Assembly (NCBI GenBank): GCA_035297145.1
Contig: DATGZN010000014.1
Coordinates: 1-64,000, forward strand
Direction: 5' to 3'
Source: QHXW01 sp035297145
GTDB lineage: Bacteria > Acidobacteriota > Terriglobia > Bryobacterales > Bryobacteraceae
DNA length: 64,000 nucleotides
A program made the translations under genes and the position numbers. The notes below the pieces were generated by a model. The model ran no database searches, was not told where the DNA came from, and saw nothing but the letters and a program-made list of their open reading frames with translations. How positions within the stretch are numbered: the stretch's first letter is position 1; each line of letters starts with the position of its first letter. Positions 7,874 through 15,821 of this stretch are shown piece by piece.

Positions 7874-8221
7874 ATGGTACTATTTATTTTTCTGGCCATT
7901 TTTATGCGGTCCTCGGTCGCAAAGGTCGGCTATGCGGTGGCGGTTCTGGTAGCCGCCAGTTATGCATTCGTCACGTTGCGTGGGCCCCAGGGCATCCCGG
8001 CATTAATCGAGAAGCAGCAACACATCCGGATGCTCGAACGGGAGAATGCCGATCTCGCCCGGGAAATCGAAACCCGCCGCGCGCGCATTAAACGCCTGCG
8101 AGAGGACGAATCGGCCCAGGAACTTGAAATCCGCCAGCGCTTGAAACTGGTGCGCCCAGGTGAAAAAGTTTTCATCCTACAGGATCCCGTTGCTCCGAAA
8201 AATCCCGCTGCCCAGCCGTAG
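7874..8221 (+). CDS. FtsB/DivIC-like septum formation protein
   Basis: About 115 residues from the ATG at 7874; another ATG at 7904 gives the more typical FtsB beginning (MRSSVAKVGYAVAV). One membrane helix is followed by an extracytoplasmic coiled coil (QHIRMLERENADLAREIETRRARIKRLRED) and the short EIRQRLKLVRPGEKVFIL tail, the arrangement of FtsB/DivIC proteins that bridge FtsL and FtsQ in the divisome. AGGGG before 7874 supports that start. Its end overlaps the open frame of the TonB receptor. FtsB identity rests on architecture and the tail motif, not on context. Confidence 0.7.
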   Translation: MVLFIFLAIFMRSSVAKVGYAVAVLVAASYAFVTLRGPQGIPALIEKQQHIRMLERENADLAREIETRRARIKRLREDESAQELEIRQRLKLVRPGEKVFILQDPVAPKNPAAQP

Positions 8222-10001
8222 CCGCTTCCTCACCCTGGTCGTTTTCGTCAGCGCAGTTGCTCGTGCGCAGCAGGCGCCGGTGCGTTCCGATTCCATCGTG
8301 GTCACGGGAACGTGGGAACCGGTGCAAGTGGGTGACCTCGATCGCTCAGTGAGCGTATTGCCGGTCGCGGGCCAAGAGCTGCTGCTGAATAGCTGGGTGG
8401 ACGTGCTGCGGCTCGATCCATCGGTCGATCTGCAAGAGCGCGCCCCTAACGGCGTTCAGACCGACGTCTCGATTCGCGGCGGAAGCTTCGGCCAGACGCT
8501 GGTGCTGGTGAACGGAATCCGCGTCAACGATCCGCAGAGCGGCCATCATGACATGGATCTGCCCATTCCTCCGGACGGAACAGCGCGCGTCGAGGTTCTG
8601 CGGGGCTCGGGCTCGACACTTTATGGATCGGATGCAGTCGGCGGCGTCATCAACATCATCACGAATACGCCGGAGTCGTCCGAGTTCCATTTGCGAGCAG
8701 CCGCGGGAAACTTTGGCGTCAATCAAGAGCGCGGATCGTTGTCGCTGGTTGACGGCAGCCTCGCGCAGCAGCTAACTTTCTCACGCGATTTTTCGAGCGG
8801 CTTCATGCCGGATCGCGATTACCGCAACCTGGCTTTCGCCTCCAGCACACACTGGCTGACATCGCTGGGCGCGAGCAATGTGACGCTCGCCTGGGATGAT
8901 CGCCCGTTTGGCGCCGACCAGTTCTACGGCGATTTTCCCTCCTGGGAGGACACCAAGACGTGGTTCGGCTCCTTTCAGCAAGCGCTAGGCCCGAACACGG
9001 AAGCTTCCTTCTCATATCGCCACCACAGCGATCTGTACGTTCTGTTCCGCGATGATCCGGAAATCTACACGAATCATCACGCAGACCAAAGCTACGTGGC
9101 ATCCCTGCGCCACAACCAGACCCTTTCCACAAATGTCACCCTGCATTACGGCGCGGAATTCTTTCGCGACACTTTGGTAAGCAACAACCTGGGCAATCAT
9201 CAACGCGATTACGGCGCCGGATACCTGTCGATCGATGTGCGCGCCCTCCAGCGGTTTTCTTTCTCGGCGGGGATCCGGGAGAACGTTCTGGGAACGGGGT
9301 CGGTTGAGAGTTCACCTTCAGTCACCGGCGGCGTCTGGCTGAACTCGAAGTTGAAGCTTCGGGCCAGCGCCAGCCACGCTTTCCGTCTGCCGAGTTACAC
9401 TGATCTCTTCTATCACGACCCTGCCAATCTCGGTAACCCGAACCTGCGGCCGGAGCGCGCGTGGGATTATGAAGCGGGCCTGAACTGGACGCCGGTGGCA
9501 CGTTTGCGAGCCGACGCCGCCGTGTTCCAGCTTCGCGAGCATGACGGCATCGACTACGTTCGGAGTTCGCCCACAGCTCTCTGGGCCGCGGCCAATATCG
9601 ATCAATTGCAGTTCACCGGAGTGGAAGCGTCGGTGGATACGCGCTTGTCGAACGCGCATAGTCTGGCGGTGCGATTCACCGCGTTGCACGGCGCGCAGGC
9701 GGAATTCGTAGACCTATTTACGAAGTATTCGTTCAACTATCCGTCAGAATCGGCCGTGGTGGAGTGGCGCGGCAGCTTTGCACACGGATTTCTCGCGCGC
9801 ACGCGCATAGGCGCGCTGAACCGCCGTGGGGAGGGCGCCTACGCGCTGTGGGATTTCTACGGCGGATGGGGCGAGCATTCGGTCAAACCTTTCCTCCAGC
9901 TCACTAACATCACGTCGACACATTACTATGAGCTTCCAGGCGTGATCATGCCAAGCCGCGCGGTGGTCGGCGGCGTGGAGTGGGCGATGCGGTGGAAATA
10001 G
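8160..10001 (+). CDS. TonB-dependent outer-membrane receptor (BtuB-like)
   Basis: Up to 613 residues: a signal peptide (RFLTLVVFVSAVARAQQ), a plug domain (about 45-165: DSIVVTGTWEP, DVSIRGGSFGQTLVLVNGIR, VEVLRGSGSTLYGSDAVGG) and a 22-strand-type beta barrel. The barrel includes the LPSYTDLFYHDPANLGNP and LRPERAWDYEAGLNW blocks typical of BtuB/vitamin B12 and siderophore receptors. The substrate is unknown; no B12 riboswitch is seen upstream. The open frame starts at GTG 8160, overlapping the previous gene; TTG at 8190, preceded by AGGA, would give a neater signal peptide and may be the true start. Confidence 0.9.
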   Translation: MKKFSSYRIPLLRKIPLPSRSRFLTLVVFVSAVARAQQAPVRSDSIVVTGTWEPVQVGDLDRSVSVLPVAGQELLLNSWVDVLRLDPSVDLQERAPNGVQTDVSIRGGSFGQTLVLVNGIRVNDPQSGHHDMDLPIPPDGTARVEVLRGSGSTLYGSDAVGGVINIITNTPESSEFHLRAAAGNFGVNQERGSLSLVDGSLAQQLTFSRDFSSGFMPDRDYRNLAFASSTHWLTSLGASNVTLAWDDRPFGADQFYGDFPSWEDTKTWFGSFQQALGPNTEASFSYRHHSDLYVLFRDDPEIYTNHHADQSYVASLRHNQTLSTNVTLHYGAEFFRDTLVSNNLGNHQRDYGAGYLSIDVRALQRFSFSAGIRENVLGTGSVESSPSVTGGVWLNSKLKLRASASHAFRLPSYTDLFYHDPANLGNPNLRPERAWDYEAGLNWTPVARLRADAAVFQLREHDGIDYVRSSPTALWAAANIDQLQFTGVEASVDTRLSNAHSLAVRFTALHGAQAEFVDLFTKYSFNYPSESAVVEWRGSFAHGFLARTRIGALNRRGEGAYALWDFYGGWGEHSVKPFLQLTNITSTHYYELPGVIMPSRAVVGGVEWAMRWK

Positions 10002-10005
10002 CGTT

Positions 10006-10725
10006 TCAACCCTTGTAGTACCAGTCGAGAATCCGCACGTCGATTCCGCTCCCCGCCAGAGCATTCTTGAACACATTCAAGTCGGAGCCGCGATAGTGAT
10101 ACGGATAGACGATTTTCGGATGAAAAGCGCGCACCGCGTCGGCAGCTTCCTCGGGTGGCATGGTGTAAGGCAGGTTCATACAGACGAAGGCAACGTCGAT
10201 GTTCTGCAGCGCGCGCATTTCCGGGATGCCTTCCGTATCGCCCGAAAAGTAAAATCGTTTGCCGCCATACGTGATGACGTAGCCATTGCCGCGACCTTTG
10301 TCGTGAAACAGCTTACCCTGCTCCGGCCCGCGCTTCAGGTTGTACATCGGGACGGCTTCAATGGTGAATGGACCCTCGTGCACGGTTTGGCCGTTGCCGA
10401 TCACCGTGGCGGTTTTGACGGTCTCAGCCACCGCCGCTGGCGCGAGAATGCTTGTCCCGGCTTTCGAGATCTTTGGGAGAACCTTGGGATCCAGGTGGTC
10501 ACCGTGAATGTCGGTAATCAGGATCAAGTCCGCCGGAGGCAGCCCGCGGAAGTTCCCGCCGCTTACCGGGTCAAGATAAACAACCTTCCCGCCCGCTTCG
10601 ATGACGAGGCTGGCGTGCTGTATGGGGGTAATCTTCAGCGCTCCGGCGGACGTATCGAATTCCTGCACGGACCGTTGGGCGAATGCCAAGCCGCTGAGGA
10701 GCAATAACGCGGTGACGAGTTTCAT
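10006..10725 (-). CDS. Exported MBL-fold metal-dependent hydrolase
   Basis: 239 residues with a signal peptide (MKLVTALLLLSGLAFAQ). The core is a metallo-beta-lactamase fold of the UPF0173/UlaG-like type: the strand-loop LILITDIHGDHLDP carries the metal-binding HxxDH-like cluster, and FYFSGDTEGIPEM gives the later Asp ligand. The segment TPIQHASLVIEAGGKVVYLDPV is typical of L-ascorbate-6-P lactonase-like and related hydrolases. Export to the periplasm is unusual for that group but common in acidobacterial versions. The substrate is unknown. It converges with the TonB receptor, five bases between the stops. Confidence 0.85.
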   Translation of the reverse strand: MKLVTALLLLSGLAFAQRSVQEFDTSAGALKITPIQHASLVIEAGGKVVYLDPVSGGNFRGLPPADLILITDIHGDHLDPKVLPKISKAGTSILAPAAVAETVKTATVIGNGQTVHEGPFTIEAVPMYNLKRGPEQGKLFHDKGRGNGYVITYGGKRFYFSGDTEGIPEMRALQNIDVAFVCMNLPYTMPPEEAADAVRAFHPKIVYPYHYRGSDLNVFKNALAGSGIDVRILDWYYKG

Positions 10726-10736
10726 AGAAGCAGATT

Positions 10737-10997
10737 CTATCGCACAGGCGCCGCCGGAGGCACATGACGTGTGTTCACCTGAACTTCCGAGAGTTTTGTT
10801 TCGGGACGCTTGCCTGATTGCTTGTGATATGGGCTGATGGTACTCGTAGCACCACCGAAGGTACCGAGGTCGATGAGCCTATACCCGGTGTGTTCTTTTT
10901 TCTGCACCTGCTGTTCCTGCGCGGACACCCGAACTGAAATTGTTAGCGTGGCGCATAAGGTTATCGTCGTGATACACGTCAAAACTTCGGATTTCAT
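10737..10997 (-). pseudogene. Truncated HAF-repeat secreted protein
   Basis: 86 residues. The first 57 or so match the beginning of the full-length HAF protein encoded just upstream (12636-11095): the same kind of MKS start and signal peptide, then HTGYRLIDLGTFGG against HHYKLVEIGTFGG, and both have GAGGAG-type ribosome binding sites just before the ATG. After the first HAF motif the similarity stops, and an unrelated tail of about 30 residues leads to the stop. It is most simply a tandem duplicate that lost all but its first repeat. Confidence 0.65.
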
Positions 10998-11094
10998 GAT
11001 ACCTCCTCTTTGTTGTGGTTTTTAGCAGTTGGGCCTTCGCTCTCGCAGTCGTCATCGCCTTCCCTCCACGGGATCGGCACGACTAATACGAGAG

Positions 11095-12636
11095 TCAACG
11101 TTGGGAAGACGTCCCCAAACGATGCACCATGCGGGCGCGCCAGGCAGCCAGGTTTTCGCGAGGAGTCAGTGGACGTCGCGGCGCTGTGGGTGTTGCGGCG
11201 GTACTGATCGGAGGTGATGAACTGCGCGAAGTAAGGGTGGCCGGATTCAGAGGATCGTAGTCACAACCCTCTACGCCGGGATGATGATCGTCGCAAGGGA
11301 TCAGCAGGACTGTGCGAAAGTCGCCGTTGACAAGCACTCCAGTGGCCAAGATCTCGCCGCTATCATTGATAAACGCACCCTGAGTTAGCGCCAGACCTGA
11401 ACCTGAAGGAACGAAGGTATTTAGATCGAGCATGTTGCCGTCCTCCCACAGAAAGGCTTGCCCGCTGTCGCTGATGAAGCAGTTTTCCGCCGACACAGAC
11501 GAGCCAACCACCTGAGCGTGCGAATTGACGTTTATCGCGACACTGCACGAGTCGCTGTCCACGGTCCCGAGGTTGATCATCGTTCCGTCTTCCCAGAGGA
11601 ACGCGAAAAGCGCCTGGTCGCCCTGGGTTGTGGCGGCGCCTGCAACTTCCCCAGTTTCGTTGACCCAGTTTGCAAATCCGAAGGTCCCTCCAAGTGTGCC
11701 CAGATCTTTCATGCCCTCAGCCTCAGACCAGAGAAAAGGGTGAGCCGTAGTATCTCCGGGCAGGTTCGAACTGCCCACGACCTGGCCTCGGTTGTTGAGC
11801 CAATTTGCGCAGCCAACGGAACAAAAGGTTCCTCCCAAGCTACCAACGTCCAGCATTTTCCCGTCCTCCCAAAGGAAAGGATGGATAGTGGGAACTCCGC
11901 TAGCGTTGGGTGTTGAGCTAGTATAAGAAATCCCAGCTATCTGGCCGCTCTTGTTAATTAGGAGAGCGTTAGCGTCGGGCCCGCCGAGTGTGCCGATATC
12001 CCGCATCACTCCGTTCTCCCAGATGAAAGCCCGCTGCTGCGTTCCAAAACCAGGCAAAAATGCGTTAAGAGGCGAGGGGAATGAATCGGGTACTGCGTTC
12101 GCAGCAAATCCAGTAATCTGGCCGCGGTCATTGATCGCATCGGCCTGACTTTCATTTCCCCCCAACGTTCCGAGATTAACGATTTCACCCTGAGACCACA
12201 GAACAGCAACCTCTTCCGGCCAGCCTGTCAGTGGGTCGATTAAACTATTTCCGGAAGAACCCACGGCCAGCCCTCGATCGTTGATCCAACCAACGACACT
12301 GCTGTTAGTTCCGGGAAGCGCGCCCAGATCGGTGAGCGTACCGTCTTCCCATCGGAACCCGTGCTGGATAAACGGGTCCGCTCCGAGATACGGGTTGGAG
12401 TTCGGAAAGGCCGGGTCAGGAACCGATGTATCGGCTTGACCGACGACCTTTTCTCGGTTGGTTAACGATTGGGCGTCGCCGAAAAAGCTGCTGCTCGAAG
12501 GACCGCCAAATGTCCCAATCTCAACGAGCTTGTAATGATGATGCTTTTTGCCATTTTCCTGGCCGTGGGTTTGAATAGGCAGCGCCAAAGCACTGATTGC
12601 GAGAACTGTGAGTAACGTCCGAATTCTGGATTTCAT
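11095..12636 (-). CDS. Secreted HAF-repeat beta-propeller-like protein
   Basis: 513 residues from the ATG at 12636. This start was chosen because GAGGAGATGAC precedes it and it begins a clear signal peptide (MKSRIRTLLTVLAISALALP); the frame is open further upstream. At least seven HAF repeats follow, with the core (L/I)GTLGG...(A)xxIN(D/N)xGQ(V/I)xG, including NLGTLGGNESQADAINDRGQ and LGTLGGTFGFANWVN. Such repeats form extracellular propeller-like domains of unknown function and are abundant in Acidobacteria. The C-terminal 60 residues are low-complexity Ser/Thr/Pro/Arg-rich. A truncated paralogue lies downstream. Confidence 0.85.
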   Translation of the reverse strand: MKSRIRTLLTVLAISALALPIQTHGQENGKKHHHYKLVEIGTFGGPSSSSFFGDAQSLTNREKVVGQADTSVPDPAFPNSNPYLGADPFIQHGFRWEDGTLTDLGALPGTNSSVVGWINDRGLAVGSSGNSLIDPLTGWPEEVAVLWSQGEIVNLGTLGGNESQADAINDRGQITGFAANAVPDSFPSPLNAFLPGFGTQQRAFIWENGVMRDIGTLGGPDANALLINKSGQIAGISYTSSTPNASGVPTIHPFLWEDGKMLDVGSLGGTFCSVGCANWLNNRGQVVGSSNLPGDTTAHPFLWSEAEGMKDLGTLGGTFGFANWVNETGEVAGAATTQGDQALFAFLWEDGTMINLGTVDSDSCSVAINVNSHAQVVGSSVSAENCFISDSGQAFLWEDGNMLDLNTFVPSGSGLALTQGAFINDSGEILATGVLVNGDFRTVLLIPCDDHHPGVEGCDYDPLNPATLTSRSSSPPISTAATPTAPRRPLTPRENLAAWRARMVHRLGTSSQR

Positions 12637-12906
12637 GTCATCTCCTCTTTGGCCAACTTGAATTTCTCCACGCAGTGCGTGCTGACGCCGGCTCGTGTGT
12701 GGCCTCAAGAGCCAGGGCGTGTGAATACTTTCTTGAATTTCATACATTCCTTGCTAGTCTTCTGGTCGAGCGCAGTTGGTGGGGGACTAAGATGCTCGTG
12801 CGCTCGGTGGTTCGGTAGCTAACGTGCCCGAAACGATCAGTGTGATCGACATGTCTTCCCACCTCACTTTGCTTAGCGCAGCGAAGAGAGGAAACAGCTC
12901 AAAGAT

Positions 12907-14757
12907 TCAGGATGTGGCTTGCTGGGTCCTAGCCAGTTGATCTTTCCCATCCGGTCCGGCGATCAGACGCATCACAACGTAACCAAGCACCATTCCTAAC
13001 GCAAAGAATGCAGCGTCGCCAAGAACGGGCCCTGTTCCGGGTGTCGCCACCAGCATTCGCATAAAGTGTTGCCACCAGATTCGATCCCGGATGGCGAGGT
13101 CAATCGGCACCGCGAGGAGAATCGCAACCTGTCCTGCCCGGCCGAAGCGGCGGGTGACACGCCATGAAACCAGAAACAACATTCCGCCGGCCATCATCAT
13201 TATCAGAAACGCAACCGGCAGGGAGAACAACATCAGGGGTTCCGGTGTTTCAAGGAACGCGCTCCGCCACCATCCCATCGCATAGTCGACCTTCCACCTG
13301 ATAATCCAAATAGCCGCGAATACAACGCCGCCAGCCAAGGAGCCCATCGCGCGAAGAAACGTCGCGCGAGTCAGATAAACCGTAATGCCAAACCCCGCGA
13401 CATCAACGTACAGAAACATTGCCACAAGCGGCTCCAGGATGGCGTGGCCGGACAACGTTTGTCCCTGGGCCTTGACCAGGGTCCGCATCTCCCATAGCGT
13501 GGTGAACAGGCCGGCGGCGGCGGAAAGCGCAATCAGGATTCCGGTAGCAACGCCGCTCGGATGGCGGCGGACGAAACGGTTTGCCCGGTACCAAAAACTG
13601 TCTTCCCGAGCATTCACGGGCCGGTTTTCCAGATGGCGGCCAAGATCCCCGCCAAAAGCTTCCACTGAGCTGTACCGCCGCACGGGCTCCTTACGGAGCG
13701 CGGTCAGCACAATGCAGTCAAGGTCTCCCTCGAGCCGCTTCCGGAGCCGGTTCGGGTCGCCTTCGCGCACCTCGCTAACAGCTTGCGGTGTCAGCCGCTC
13801 CTGGGTCGTGGCCACCACCAAGCTGGGGCGTGTGGGCTCCTCTTCCGCCAGCACCCGCGCTACCTCGCGCACCGCCGCCTTCAGTAAGTGGTGGGGCCGA
13901 TGTCCCGTCAGCAGCTCGTAGAGGACCACTCCCAGAGAATAAACGTCCGTCAGTGTGGTGATGCTGTCACCGTTCGCTTGCTCCGGACTTGCGTATTCCG
14001 GAGTCATAACCGGCATCAGCGTTCTTGTCGCCTTGTCACCTACTGGCTCTTGGCGGAGAAGCCTTGCGATTCCGAAGTCCAGAAGCTTAACGTTGCCGTC
14101 GGCGGTCACTAGGATATTGCCCGGCTTCAGGTCGCAATGCACGATCAGCCGCTGGTGAGCGTATTGAACCGCATCGCACGCGGTGCGGAACAACACGAGA
14201 CGCTGGGTCAGATTCAGCTTGCGCTCGTCACACCAGCGGTCAATCGGCTGGCCGTCGACGAACTCCATCACGAAGTACGGAAGACCCTCGTCGGTAGTGG
14301 CAGCGTCCAGCAGCCGGGCAATCCCGGGGTGATCGAGCGACGCCAGAATCTCGCGCTCCTGACGGAATCGCGCCAGAATATTCGCGTCATTCATTCCCGG
14401 CCGGACGAGCTTGATGGCCACCTGCTTGCGAAATGCGCCGTCGGAGCGCTCGGCGAGATAGACGGACCCCATGCCTCCGTGACCGATTTCGCGGACCAGC
14501 TGGTAGCCGCTGAGCTGTCGGCCTGCCATCTGTGGGAACGAGCCGCCTGGTGATTCGCCGATTGGTGCTGGCGCCAGCAGGGGCTCGTTCAGCCAAGCCG
14601 GCACCCGCTGCTGTGCGGCGAGCAGAAGATCCACCTGTCGGCGGATCGCTTCGTCGCTCTGGCACTCTTGATCGAGAAAGGCGGCTCGCTCCAAGGTGTC
14701 CTTCGCCAGAGCAGCCTCGTAGATCGCGCGAATTCGAGCGAGGTATTCGGGTGTCAT
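12907..14757 (-). CDS. Membrane Ser/Thr protein kinase (non-RD, PknB family)
   Basis: 616 residues. Residues 1-80 are a helical leader common to acidobacterial kinases encoded near ECF sigma genes. The kinase domain (about 84-350) has the GHGGMGSV loop at 92-99, VAIK Lys116, the catalytic loop HCDLKPGN with Asp209, DFG at 227-229 and TPEYASPEQ at 252-260. The residue before the catalytic Asp is Cys, not Arg, so this is a non-RD kinase. From about residue 395 on there are around six membrane helices rather than the usual sensor repeats. It is divergent from the ECF sigma gene at 14944 (186-bp spacer). Confidence 0.9.
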   Translation of the reverse strand: MTPEYLARIRAIYEAALAKDTLERAAFLDQECQSDEAIRRQVDLLLAAQQRVPAWLNEPLLAPAPIGESPGGSFPQMAGRQLSGYQLVREIGHGGMGSVYLAERSDGAFRKQVAIKLVRPGMNDANILARFRQEREILASLDHPGIARLLDAATTDEGLPYFVMEFVDGQPIDRWCDERKLNLTQRLVLFRTACDAVQYAHQRLIVHCDLKPGNILVTADGNVKLLDFGIARLLRQEPVGDKATRTLMPVMTPEYASPEQANGDSITTLTDVYSLGVVLYELLTGHRPHHLLKAAVREVARVLAEEEPTRPSLVVATTQERLTPQAVSEVREGDPNRLRKRLEGDLDCIVLTALRKEPVRRYSSVEAFGGDLGRHLENRPVNAREDSFWYRANRFVRRHPSGVATGILIALSAAAGLFTTLWEMRTLVKAQGQTLSGHAILEPLVAMFLYVDVAGFGITVYLTRATFLRAMGSLAGGVVFAAIWIIRWKVDYAMGWWRSAFLETPEPLMLFSLPVAFLIMMMAGGMLFLVSWRVTRRFGRAGQVAILLAVPIDLAIRDRIWWQHFMRMLVATPGTGPVLGDAAFFALGMVLGYVVMRLIAGPDGKDQLARTQQATS

Positions 14758-14943
14758 CCTGTTTGGTCCTTTCGGGCGGCCGGTCGTCCGGAGGAACGTT
14801 CCCTATCGCTTCCTGACGGTAGCGGCTCTGTAACCTCCGATGAGCTGCGGTGTCATCCGTGGAGGTATCATAATCCCAGACTCTGCCTCTAAATGCTTTA
14901 GCGCGAGCAGAGCGCAAAACAGCTCACGTTCGTTGGAAGACGC

Positions 14944-15504
14944 GTGTCAGAGGATTCTCACACGATCACCGGCCTCCTGGTGGAATGGCGCTCTGGCAAC
15001 CAGGACGCGGCCAAGCGGATTATGGAGCTGGTGTATGGCGAACTGCACCGCATTGCTTCGCGGGAGATGCGCCGCGAGCACGGTGAGCACACCCTCCAGA
15101 CGACGGCTGTTGTGCACGAGGTCTATTTGCGTCTATGTGGGACTGCCCCAATCAACTGGAAAGACCGCTCGCATTTCTTTGCGGTCGCCGCCCAGCAGTT
15201 GAGACGGGTCCTCGTGGATCACGCCCGCCGCGTAGGGAGCGAAAAGCGAGGGGGCGATATGCTTAGAGTCGAACTTCTGGAAGGCGACGGCGGCCTTGTC
15301 GGGTTCGACGAGCGGTTGTTGGCCGTCGACGAAGCCCTCACACATCTGCATGCGCTCGATGAGCGCGCTGCGAACGTGATTGAACTGCGCTTCTTTGGCG
15401 GGCTGAGCGAGACGGAGGCCGCAGAAGCGCTCAGTATCTCGGTAGCAACGCTGAAACGGGATTGGGACTTTGCCCGGACGTGGCTTGCCAGCCAGTTACG
15501 GTAG
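14944..15504 (+). CDS. ECF-type RNA polymerase sigma factor (TIGR02999-like)
   Basis: 186 residues from a GTG start. The sequence fits the acidobacterial/planctomycete ECF family linked to Ser/Thr kinases: ITGLLVEWRSGNQDA, then YGELHRIASREMRREH, TLQTTAVVHEVYLRL, HFFAVAAQQLRRVLVDHAR (region 2) and a region 4 helix-turn-helix ELRFFGGLSETEAAEALSIS. There is no anti-sigma gene. In this family activity is thought to be set by a neighbouring kinase, here the divergent gene at 12907-14757. A second copy of the same arrangement is at 37655-41635. Confidence 0.93.
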   Translation: MSEDSHTITGLLVEWRSGNQDAAKRIMELVYGELHRIASREMRREHGEHTLQTTAVVHEVYLRLCGTAPINWKDRSHFFAVAAQQLRRVLVDHARRVGSEKRGGDMLRVELLEGDGGLVGFDERLLAVDEALTHLHALDERAANVIELRFFGGLSETEAAEALSISVATLKRDWDFARTWLASQLR

Positions 15505-15821
15505 TCGATTTCTTGGATTCAGCCGGAGTCGAGAGCACTATTGCGGGCTCCGTTTGCTGCGCGTACGGAAGCTATCCGCCTGATCGCAAACCGAAGAGTT
15601 GACCGTCCGCAGAATACCTGTTGCGAAATCCCCTTCGCACGTGTGGACACGTGATCCGGCTGTTGTAATCAATCGCAGCTTATGCGATTTGTTGTTGAGA
15701 TTGGCGTTCTACTGTACAGCATTGTTATCTCTCAACACGAAAAGCCACCTCCAGGACTCCGGCCCCGGCCGAAGCCGACCACGCAGGGTGAAAAACGATT
15801 TTCTTCAGATGGCAATTATCC
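15505..15821. other. Convergent intergenic region with a 16-bp palindrome
   Basis: 317 bp between converging genes. No convincing coding frame is seen. It contains the inverted repeat CACGTGT-GG-ACACGTG at 15638-15653, without a T-run that would make it a terminator. Nothing else could be identified. Confidence 0.4.
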
